The notes under the pieces are model-generated. The model made no database searches and was not told the origin of the DNA. It saw only the letters and a list, made by a program, of their open reading frames with translations. Shown here one piece after another: positions 1-10,040 of a DNA stretch of 64,000 bases (positions are counted from its first letter, which is position 1; every line of letters starts with the position of its first letter). This DNA comes from Heterostelium album PN500 (lineage: Eukaryota > Evosea > Eumycetozoa > Acytosteliales > Acytosteliaceae). The translations under genes were made by a program, and so were the position numbers. The stretch spans positions 372,001 to 436,000 of the forward strand of contig NW_008805074.1 in NCBI RefSeq assembly GCF_000004825.1, in the 5' to 3' direction.

Positions 1-552
1 TTATTAAGATGATTTTAAAATTGTGTTTTTATTTATAAAAAAATCAAAAAATTATAAAGTGTGAATTTATGATATGAGTACGTTTTTTTATTGTTTTTTT
101 GTTTTTTCACAAAAATGCACACACCGCACCACACACTATGGTGTTTTTCTCATGTTTACAAAATTGTAATAGCTTTAATTTCAAAACACAATTTTAATAA
201 TATTTTATTTTAATAAAACTTGTTTGGAATTCGGGTTACCTTTTTAGATCACCGAGAATGAAAGTTAAAAGTTGCAACGAGACTTTAACAGAAAAATAAT
301 AATATTAATAATTTAATTTAAATAATTGTACAACATTTTTAAATCTTAATGTGTGAATCGATTTTTGCATGCATTATGACCATTGTTAGCCTATAGCTAT
401 ATGGCAACATTTCATTTATTAAGTATACCTTTGCTATTTGTACAAATTGTTATTATTGTTGTTGTTTAGTTAGTTAATGAAAAAAAAAGTGAGGTTGTTG
501 ACAAAAGAAGAATATTATTATTATTATTACTATAATTGTTGTTATTGTCATT
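1..552. other. AT-rich flank downstream of the kinase gene
   Basis: No gene seen. It holds a TAT-type trinucleotide run near 512-530 and a small imperfect hairpin at 264-289, with 8 paired bases and one bulged A. Probably 3' flank and UTR of the minus-strand kinase gene. Confidence 0.5.
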
Positions 553-3500
553 TTATCTTGCTTTTACAGCTCTTGTGATTTTAGCTATTTTAAGAATTAT
601 TTCTTTGTCACTCTGTGAAAATACTTTGGTGTTGCTCGCTCCAGAGAGTTCGGAGGTCGATGGACTGCCACTGACGAATGACATTGAAGAGGATGACGTC
701 GACGAAGAAGCGGTAGTGGTGGGATTGCTGTTTGGTGAGAGCAGCGTCATGAGGTAGTAGATGGAATCGAGTGCTGACTCACCAACGGTGATGGCGGCAT
801 CACGGAAGATGATTACCTTATTATAGGTATCACCGTCAAAGTGGGAGGGATGTGGCGATCCTACCTGGTTACCTAGTTGCGATCGTTTATTGGTCGCTTT
901 GACACTCTCTTGAATGGAATCCCAGTTCTGACTGAGATGTTCTTGGCAGAGCTGCTCAATGTCCTTCTTAAAGTCACGTACACGCTGACCAAGTTCAATG
1001 CACTCCTTCAGCGACTTGACTTGAGAGAACTGCTTGATGGTTTCGGTGAAAGAGATGTAGAGATCGCGAAGTACTTTGAGCGAACGTGATCGTAGCTCTG
1101 AGATCTTGAGGTTACTGTCGTGCTCGCTAATAATCGGTGATTGCGATCTAATGTTTAAGTTGTTGAAATTACTTTGAATTTCTGGTGTATGTGTTGATGT
1201 TGGTGTTGTTGTCGATTGCTTGATATCTATCGCAGAAGTAGAACGAACTGGCGGTTTGTGAATTGGTGTGAATTGACTTGGTAGATGTGAAGTAGAGGAT
1301 TGCTTGTTGAGAAAACCATTGTTTTGAACAATGTGACTTGGTGTATTAATTTGAATCGGTTGAGTCGGTGAAGTCGGTGCTGATTTTGTGGTGGTGGTGG
1401 TGATTGGTGTTGTGGGTGTTGGATGTTCGATGTTGCTGCTGTTTGCACTCTTGTTATTAATCGGTGTTTGTGGACGTGGTCTTGGAGGTGGTGTTGGTGT
1501 AGAAGGTCTTGTGATAAATGCTGGATTTGTAGTTGGTGTTGAATTATTGGGTGTAGAGTTTGATGATGCTGCTGCTGCGGCTGCTGCGGCGGCGGCTGCA
1601 TTTTTCAGCTGTTGATGATGCACAATGAAACTAGAGGATGACGGAGTTGAAATGGTGACTGATCTTTGTAGTGGCAGTTCAGAGCGTTGTGGTTGCTCGA
1701 TACCAACGTCGGTCATGGCGCGAGTAGCCTTGTTGATGACGGTGGTATCTGGTGAGGCTGGCGAGCTTGACATATCGTTTGATTTATTGATTTGATTTCT
1801 TGGTGGGATAATTGGTTTGTTGGGAGTGGGTGGTAATTTTCTGCCAGTGGCAGAAGGTGGTGCTGTGAATCCAAATTGGTGTGGTGATGATGAAGATGGT
1901 TGTTGTGGTTGATGTTGTACAGATGAGGGTGATGGTGATGAAGAAAGTTGATTGAAAAACATACTACCAGCACCACTTCCAAAGAATCCGGATCCGGAAT
2001 GAACTGGCTCGGACGATTGTGACAGTTTGATGATTTCTTCGCATTTGTGTTCTAAAAATGATTCTATATTTTCAAATGATGGTCGCTTGGTGTGATCACG
2101 ATGGAAACAGGCTTCGATCAGCTTTCGCATATCGGGGTCAATCTCTGAGGGTATGGTTGGTGACTGACCTTCCTCACGGACTCTTGCCAATTCTAGATAT
2201 CCAAGCTGGTCAAACTCTTGGTATGGACGCTTACCAGTCAGAATTTCAATCAGACAAGCACCATAACTCCAGACATCGGCTGCTCTTGAGAACTTCTTTT
2301 GAGTGAATACCTCTGGTGACATATAGAGGAACGATCCTTCCACAGTTGCACCGTAGAACGATCTTGTCGAAGATGTAGCCAATCCAAAATCTGCCAATTT
2401 AATAGAAACCGGTGCCTGTAAAGAAAGTGAAACAACCTGAATAAATAAAAACAAAGAGTAAAAAGTTAATAAATCTTTTATGTTTAATAATGTGGTTGTA
2501 TCTTTTTTGTCAACTTACTAAAAAATTTTGTGGCTTTAAATCCAAATGTAAAATTTCATTTCTGTGAAGAAAACACATTCCTTTAGCAATGTCATATGCC
2601 ATTTTTAATCTTAATTCCGGACTAAATTGTGTATGTTGATCACCAAGATATTTATCTAAACTACCACCTTCTACATACTAAAATTAATTAATTTAATTAT
2701 TATTAATTGTTAATAAATTGTAATTTCGTCGAGAAATTTTTTTTTTTTTTTTTTTTTTATAGATAATTACTTCCAAAACCAAACACTTTGGAAATGCACA
2801 ACAACCAACGAAATGAACTATATTTGGGTGATGTAATAATTCTTTGTGCATTTCCAATTCTTTTTCAAACTCTGAACCATCACCCATCTCGGAGATAACC
2901 TTGACGGCAACAGCTAGACCTCTCCAACGTGATTTATAGATGGCACCGTATCCACCACCACCAATGACAGGTCCAATTTCGATTTCCTTGTAGTCGAGAA
3001 TTTGTGACATTTTAGAATCTATTTTAATTGTAAAAAGATGTCGTCCAGCAGCGCCAGTGTCCACTGTGATCAGCTCACGAACTCTAGTGGTGCACAGCAC
3101 AGTCATCTCAACAAAGATATCGGCAGCGGAATTCTTCTTGATGGTTCCAGTCGATGGTGTGAAACTAAGTCTAATCGTATTGCTATTGTTTGGCAAATTC
3201 AAGAAATTAAATGTGACTTTGCTCGATCCTCTGTTACTGACACGAATCTTATCTTTTAATACTGCACCAACTTTGCATTTCTCACCTTCTTTTAATCCAA
3301 AGTCGATATGATATTTTGAAAATTGAACTAAATTTGCTGATTTATCTTTATCTTTTTCGTCTTCATCTTAAAAAAAAAATTTTTAATTATTTTTATGTCA
3401 ATATTTTTGTTTTTTTTCTTTCCAAATTTACTCGCTTATAAAAATTCTTGACTTACTCATTGGGAATATTGAATGTCTTGCTTTATATTGTGCGCGATGT

Positions 3501-3775
3501 CTATCTTCAATCGACTGATCCAATAGCATTGACTTTAATTGATCAAGATCATCTTTGTTTTCTAATTCTCCAACACATCCTCTGAAAAAAAAAAAATATT
3601 TAAAAAACATATTTTAGTAAGACGATAATGAATGTTTGAGAAAAAAATAATATTTTTAATGAAATGCATACCTTTTTAATAGTTGATAGAGAACTTCATC
3701 TTCTTCCTGTTGTTCCTCTATACCACTTGGAGTATAGAAACGATCCCAATCCTCTTCACTCGAAACTTGTAACAT
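553..3775 (-). CDS. TKL-type protein kinase with N-terminal Ig/MSP-like domain
   Basis: Likely serine/threonine (TKL-group) kinase of about 948 residues in five exons (3775-3672, 3581-3457, 3366-2771, 2677-2519, 2415-553); all phases agree. Residues about 85-195 resemble an Ig/MSP-like beta domain. The kinase domain spans about 203-450. It has a glycine loop (IGGGGYG), the AVK lysine, HLDLKPQN in the catalytic loop, ADFG, and MSPEV in place of APE. HRD reads HLD, so the usual arginine is leucine; the catalytic Asp and the DFG Asp are kept, so activity is plausible. The C-terminal half is low complexity (Ser/Pro/Thr runs and an Ala run coded near 1570-1600), followed by a helical segment near 760-900. 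An acceptor 21 bases further upstream for exon 5 is also in frame; the shorter form gives normal kinase spacing. Substrate and pathway are unknown. Confidence 0.85.
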
Positions 3776-4933
3776 GTTATTATACTGTTATTATATTTGC
3801 TATTTCACTCTATTTTTATTGAGATATTAATTTGGATGCACTCTGATCAGAGTTTCAAGTCTTGAAAGACTGTTCTTCTTGTTTTTTATTTTTTTATATT
3901 TGCTTTTTTTTTTTTTTTTGTTGTTTTTTTTTTTATTTTAGAACTACTTTTTAAGATCCTTTGTGTTGTTTTGTGACCAATGTAATGTTATATTTAGTGT
4001 AATGGACTTGGTATGAAAATGTGTGAAATGATTGTGACTTTGGTGAATTTAAATAAATAAATAAATAAATAAACTATTTGTTTTTTTGTTTTTTCTTTCT
4101 TTATCACTATATATTATTATTATTGTTATTGCTATTTAGTTGAAAAATTTTAATTGAATTGTAATGATAGATATTTTAATTGTTGGGTAAAAAATAAAAT
4201 TATTAAATAAATTTGTTTTATTTATATTTGATAAATAAATTTTAATTGAAAGAAATGAAAAAACAGTGTAGGTGACAGACAGTGGTGATGGTTGATTATA
4301 ATCCAATGGAAGGGTTAGTTGAACTACTATTCTCTGCAGAATACTCTTTAAAGAGAAAGTTGATGATGTGAAAAGCTAAAAAATAGAGATATTCGGATAT
4401 ATTTTATTATAATAATTGCTATATTATTATTTATTGTTATTTTTCTTTTTGCAAAAAAAAAAAAATGAGAAATATAAAACAATAATTTAAAATACAATAC
4501 AATCACCTACTTTGACGACCCAGATAATAAGTGGGTCGCCCATGCAAAGTTGACTGATTGGAGTGAAAAAAAGAAAATTACAAAAATTTACAAAAAACAA
4601 GAAAAAATATAAAAATAAAAATCGTCACACAAAAGTTTTGAGATTTTATCAGAGAACGAGAAAAAAAAAATAAAAACTCATGGCACTGAATTGAGGATTG
4701 CGGTGTTTGAGATGTGTGGTATTGTTTAGTATCAAAAAATGGTCAGGTCACTTAACAGGTTTCATTTTAAATGGGATTTTGAGTTTTTTTTTTTGCAATT
4801 TTTTTTGATATAAATATTTATTTTTCGATTTGATTGCACACACTAACCAAGATATTTTGTCGATTGGATTTTAAACCAAAACAAAAATAATCAAATAAAA
4901 ATTAGAAAAAATAGTTTTTGATCCTGTTTAAAA
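3776..4933. other. Intergenic region, kinase promoter side
   Basis: No protein gene seen. It holds poly-T/poly-A tracts, a TAAA-type run near 4050-4075, and the long hairpin at 4500-4560 listed separately. It lies 5' of the kinase gene and 3' of POLE2. Confidence 0.6.
4500..4560. ncRNA. Candidate structured small RNA or long hairpin, 61 nt
   Basis: The segment folds end to end. Outer pairing is CAATCA with TGATTG, then CTTTG with CAAAG, then CGACCCA with TGGGTCG around a 9-nt loop. That gives 18 perfect pairs separated by small internal loops. It is clearly richer in GC than the flanking DNA. Size and paired ends resemble dictyostelid class I small RNAs (known range about 42-65 nt). However, the class I motif known from D. 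discoideum (CCUUACAGCAA) is absent and no upstream ACCCATAA-type promoter element was found. A miRNA-like hairpin or a regulatory palindrome are alternatives. Strand is undecided. Confidence 0.4.
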
Positions 4934-7140
4934 TTAATCAAATTCGAAACTGAAATTGTCTACCTCTTGCTCATTGTTGGCATCCGCTTCTTTCGACACC
5001 TCTGAATCTAGATATATTTTTTGTGATTGTTGGTGATCCACCACCACTTCTTCTTGTTCATCAAGATCCTCCAACTCTTCATCACTGTGATTATTGTAAT
5101 TGCTGTTATCGCTTTGGTCATCGTTGTTGTGGTCATCACCTGACTCCAACTCTTCACCACCACTACTGTGTTCATCTTGATCTTGACTCTGATTGTTTTC
5201 ATCATCGATTTGCGAGTCCATAGATATATCACTGGTATTCTGTGGATTGTTATAGTCTTCAGCCACTTGTGGTTCGTCTACATCCTGGTCGTCCATAGTT
5301 TCAGACTCCACTTCAAGTTCCTCGATGTTGTCTGGTACACGACAAAACAAACATTCTTTCTTGGCTGGATAGTAGTTGGAGAACGAGAAATCCGTTGAAA
5401 ATGAACTTGGATTGAAACAATTGGTATTCTGATAGTCGTGTTGATACTGGTTGTATTTGTCACTCAGCACCAGCACATTGGGAAGCGGATAAAGTGAAAG
5501 TGCATGATCAAAGTTCCAATAGATCGGTCTAATTTCTAGTGGTAGATTGCAAAGATGTGAATTGCTACATATATTTTCAAGAAGCTAATATAATAATAAT
5601 TATCGATAAAGTTTGATTAATTAATCAATTATAATACGATATAAATTTTCTATACTTACATGCTGAGTTATATCTAATTGATTTGAAGGTTCTTTAATGC
5701 AATGTCTACGCATTCTATTTACAATGTCATCTCTAAATATTACAATTTCTTGTGAACAATAACGAATCCTACATGGATTGGTTGTAAAGATGGCGTTTGA
5801 TATCTTATTTTTAAAGTTTCTAACAAATGTATCTGGAATTGGGAATTTTGGTAGTATATTTAATAATGAACCTGTTGGATCTGTTGGTCTAAATATATAT
5901 AGATGAATATATGTTAGGTTACTGATAAACATATTGATACTAATATTATTTCTTACCCTGGTATAAAAATAAATTTACTCTTTGATTGAACGGTTGGATA
6001 TTTTTGAATGAGTGATGCCAGTTGATCGAAATAGGTCTTTAGTTTATATTGTGTTCCGGCAATGAGAGGTTTCTCTGTAAAGTTACCCATAAATATAAAA
6101 GCAAACGGTGGAAGTTCTTTGTGTCCATAGAACAAAAGGTTGAGTTTGTTCATAACCATTGGCGAATCCAGCCAGACGTCAGAGAGGAACACCAGAGCAT
6201 TATCTTCGGTGTCTGGATCACGCTCGTACTCCAAGAGTCGCGCCGCCAGCTTGTCAGAGGGACGCGCACCAAACATATCGCCAATTCCTTGGAGGTGACG
6301 CAATGATTCCTCGCGTTCCTCGACAATTGGCAACATAATCTCGTCGGCAACGAAAACACCATTGACCAACTCACCGTATGCCTGTACGATGGTGTTCTCA
6401 GTGACCAGTCCGCTAAAGGTGGCATTTTCAATATCGAGTGGAACGTTCTTGTTGAGATCCTCAATGTGATAGCTACCCTCTTCAATCTGAGAGATTGTAC
6501 CCAGAACATACTTTTTGCCAGGATTTCCAAGAAGTGAGTTGAGTGGCGTGATCGAGTTGTAGTCACGTGACTGTTGTTCGTTTGGGAGTACCGGTTTCGA
6601 AAAGAATTGATGACGCTCCACTCGCTGTAGAACCGATAGGTAACGACGTCGGAAGAGATCCGCTTTTGACTTGGCGTCGCCGTGCAACGAACGATTTGGT
6701 TGTTCAACTTTTAGAAACTGTCGCTTTGCCAAGTCAAAGGAAAACAAAGGTGCACTGAATGCATCGATAACCTTTAACGCATCCGATTCAATCGATGTAA
6801 TATCATTCTGCGATTTAATATCTTTTATACATTTTTCTAATGCCAACTTGTCTACATAATTTCCTGTCACTTTTCAAAATCAAAAATATATATAATAATA
6901 TAATGTCAATATTGTTTCTTTCTGTAGTAAACTATAGTAGGTAAGGTAATAATGTTTATATATGTATATCAGATACTAACAAGTTGATTTATCAATATTC
7001 TTTGTTATGATGGATACAATCTCGAGTAGATCTTCCTTTGACTCGTTCAAGTCAGCGAGATATGTGAAAGCATCTTTTTTTAAAATCAAACCATTCAATT
7101 GAAATGTTTTTGTTATATTCTTTTTCAATTGAATGTCCAT
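4934..7140 (-). CDS. pole2: DNA polymerase epsilon subunit 2 (POLE2/Dpb2)
   Basis: Second subunit of the leading-strand replicative polymerase epsilon, acting in the nucleus with POLE and the CMG helicase. Four exons (7140-6981, 6869-5957, 5888-5660, 5584-4934) give about 650 residues. The N-terminal helical domain is followed by the OB fold and the inactive calpain-like phosphoesterase domain. Hallmarks are [43 protein letters not shown] and [16 protein letters not shown], which line up with animal POLE2. The family normally ends shortly after the YYP segment. Here about 130 extra residues follow, almost all Asp, Glu, Asn, Ser and Gln. The start is the first ATG giving the family N-terminal domain. 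Confidence 0.95.
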
Positions 7141-7933
7141 TACAAAAACTATAATATATTATCTAATAACTAGTCTGTCTATTCTTTGTTCATATCATTT
7201 TTTATCCAATTCAAATTTAAAAATTTTTTTTTTTAAAAAAAAGCCGCCAAAATATTTTTTAAATAATTTAAAAAGATTTCATGAAATCTTTGACTTCAAG
7301 ATATTAAAAAGTTAACTATTATTAATAAATTATTATTTAAAAATGATAATTACAAAGATAGAATTAAAAAAAATCAAATAAAAGAATTCTTTATATATTT
7401 TTCATATTATCAAAATTGTCATTTAATAATTTAACTTTTTAAGTTAATTTCAATAGTTTTTGGTTGAAAGGATATTCTGAAAGAGGAAAGAATGGTGGAG
7501 TGAGAAGAGAATTAAATACCGATTATTGTTTTTTTATTTATTTTTTTAGGATGTAAATAAGGAGAACAATAGGGTAAGCAACCTTGGGAAACAAATCCCA
7601 AATTAAAAAAAAGTATATTTACAGTTTTCTTTATTTAATTCTCGTGCTCAATGTAATGAACCTTATTAGGTTTCTTTTTTAAGTGATTCTACAAAAAAAC
7701 ACACTTTTTTTTAACAGATTTTACTATTTTTAAATCTCAATTTACTTTTTACCTTTTTTAGATAAAAAGTTTTATTTTTATTTTTTTAACTTTCCAGATT
7801 TTACGAAAATCAATGAATCTAAGCTATAAATATAAATCATTTATTTACTTTTCAATATATAGTATATTAATTAATATCTTATCTACTCTTATTTATTTAT
7901 TTATTTATTTATTTATTAAATATATTACAAAAC
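7141..7933. other. Divergent intergenic region between pole2 and secreted-repeat gene
   Basis: No protein gene seen. It contains one copy of the ACCTTGGGAAACAA motif at 7581-7594, overlapping a 6-bp stem-loop (7584-7601), and a TTTA tetranucleotide run at about 7890-7917 shortly before the plus-strand gene start. Confidence 0.6.
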
Positions 7934-9604
7934 ATGATTATTTCCAAATATTTATATTTGTTTGGAATTTTATTTATTTTATCAACCTCATTGCTAGTCA
8001 GTGGTCAGTCCTCTAGTGAGCCTCTTGGAACGACCACTGGTGAAGCTCAAGGATCTTCTGGTGAAGCTCAAGGATCTTCTGGTGAACTTTTTGAATCGTA
8101 TGCTGCACCAAGAGTAATCTTCACACAGTCTGACTCCCCACTAGGAAAGATCCTTACTGACATCTCACGTCGTACCGTGTACTACTTCCCCCAAGAGAAG
8201 CCTTTCCAACCATCTATTTGTTATGACACTTGTGCTCAAGTATGTATAAAAAAACAACATTGTTTTTAATTAATTAATTAAATGTTTTATTAATAAATAA
8301 ATTATTTTATAGATTTGGCCACCTGTCTATGGTGTACCTGAAGTCGCACAAGGAGTAGATCTTGCCGGAACACTTGGATACAGTATTAGAAACGATGGTA
8401 CAATCCAATCCACTTATGAAGGTTATCCATTGTATTACTTTGTTGATGACAAGATTCCAGGACAGGTCAAAGGTGAAGGTCTTGAAAACACATCATATGT
8501 ATTCCATGAAGTTGGTTTAACTTTTAGAAGTACCAACCTCGGTATAGTCTTGGTATGTATTGTATAAATTATGATATTAAAATTAAATTAAAATACTAAC
8601 TGAATGGAATCTATATTAAATTCATAAATAGGTTGATGATAGTGGTATGACATTGTATTATGGATCAAGAGGTAACTTCAATTCAGATCTTTTCACACCA
8701 GTCTTGGGTATTCCACAAGGTGCTAATGGAGTTGTTCTCCCTGGTACTATGGGTTACAGAAGAATGGATAATGGTCAATTGCAAGTTATGTACAATGGAT
8801 GGCCACTCTACAGATACAAAGGAGATCTTGCCCCAGGACAGACCAACGGTAACAACGTCTATGGATTCTTTGCTCTTAAACAAGTCCAAGTCGATACAAG
8901 AATGGTCAATACCGGTAATACTCAAGTAACTCTATTGCCATGCGGTGGTGCCCAAACATGTAGTCTATCCAATACCTGTGACAACGGTACTTCCTACACT
9001 CAAAACGGAAAGCAACTCACCAAGTACAACTGTGTCATTGTTAACAATGGTCCAATTCCTGTATACCATATGAACGGAACACTTGCCAATTTCCAAAATC
9101 TATTGTCAATCAACGGTCTCGCCACCAAGGATGGTGTCCACTTTGATTTCTACCCAGACCGATCAAACTCACCGTTGTTAACTGGTTACGGTCATCCATG
9201 GAACTACGTTGTAAGTGGAGGAAAAGCAACCAGCATTCTTGTTGATGCCAGAGGAATGACACTCTACACCTTTAAAAACGACAGACCAAACCAAGCATCA
9301 ACATGTACCAGCCCACAATGTAGCTCACTTTGGCCACCCTTCCTTGTAAGTCTATCTTATTTTCATAACTTTTCAATCACTTTAATTAATTTTCTTTCTA
9401 AATAAAATATAGGGAATGCCATCTGTAGTTAATCACCAACAATTAAATGGTAATTTAGGATCACAAATTAGATTAGATGGACAACTTCAAGCTACATGGA
9501 ACGGAATGCCACTATATTTTTACACACCGGATACTAAGCCAGGAGATGCAAAGGGTGACGGTGTTGGTGGTGTTTGGGATGTTGTAAAAGCAATGAAAAT
9601 CTAA
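7934..9604 (+). CDS. Secreted Yx(FWY)xxD-repeat protein (bacterial lipoprotein-like)
   Basis: Four exons (7934-8239, 8313-8552, 8632-9345, 9413-9604), all phase 0, encode about 483 residues. The N-terminus is a clear signal peptide (MIISKYLYLFGILFILSTSL) followed by a short Ser/Gly linker with a perfect tandem GEAQGSS duplication. The rest is built of repeats of the 'secreted repeat of unknown function' family (PF03640 type): GMTLYTFKND followed by a Cys pair and LWPPF, GYPLYYFVDDKIPGQ, GWPLYRYKGDLAPGQ and GMPLYFYTPDTKPGD. In bacteria these are secreted or lipid-anchored proteins of unknown role. Introns show that this is a resident eukaryotic gene. No lipobox is evident, so it is probably secreted or in the endolysosomal lumen. 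Function unknown; ancient transfer from bacteria is an inference. Confidence 0.85.
8037..8082 (+). repeat. 21-bp tandem duplication inside the secreted-repeat gene
   Basis: Two back-to-back copies of a 21-base unit encode GEAQGSS-type linker repeats just after the signal peptide. The copies are identical at DNA level, suggesting a recent in-frame duplication. Confidence 0.8.
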
Positions 9605-10040
9605 ACAAAAAAAGGAATTTAATAAAAAAAAATAACATTGATTTTTTTTAAATTACTTCAAAAAAAACATTTATCTACTTTGCTCTATTGAATTATCCAA
9701 ATAAAGTAACATTCCTAAAAATAAATAATATTATTTGTTTAATTATTATTTTACTCTTTAATTAATAGATAAATAATATCAAATGATTATTAGAAAGACA
9801 ATTTAAAGCTACATTAAACTGAATGCCACTATTACTGTGCACCCAAGCAAGATGCAAAGGGTGGCGGTGTTTGGGAAGTTTTTAACTTTTTAAATAGTGA
9901 AAATCAAAGCTCAGGTTTTTTTGGTCATAAACAAAAAATTGATTTAATTAAAATTTCCATTTTTATTTTAAGCAACAACTGAATTAAATAAAAAAATAAA
10001 AAAAACAAAGGGAATTTAATAATATTTTGGTAAATTTAGA
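9605..10040. other. Intergenic region with decayed duplicate
   Basis: AT-rich. The only recognisable content is the degenerate copy at 9793-9888, listed separately. The flanking 3' UTR-like sequence after 9605 also has weak similarity to sequence near 10000-10020, as if the duplicated block extended beyond the coding part. Confidence 0.5.
9793..9888 (+). pseudogene. Decayed partial copy of the last exon of the secreted-repeat gene
   Basis: The stretch aligns base by base with the last exon of the upstream gene around 9477-9580. Shared blocks include a-t-t/c-aagctaca, gaatgccacta and gatgcaaaggg-tg-cggtg. The copy has internal deletions, an in-frame TGA replacing the Gly codon of the NGMPLY motif, and frame shifts, so it is a host-gene fossil. 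It indicates that this locus once held a tandem duplication. Confidence 0.75.

Noticed and set aside
1388-1615. Plus-strand Val/Gly/Ala-rich reading frame inside the kinase gene
   Set aside because: Complement of the low-complexity Ala/Pro/Thr part of the kinase; no independent start or homology.
2416-2454. Longer 5' end of the last kinase exon (VVSLSLQ extension)
   Set aside because: An in-frame upstream acceptor exists, but the shorter exon gives the normal spacing between the catalytic-loop Asn and DFG.
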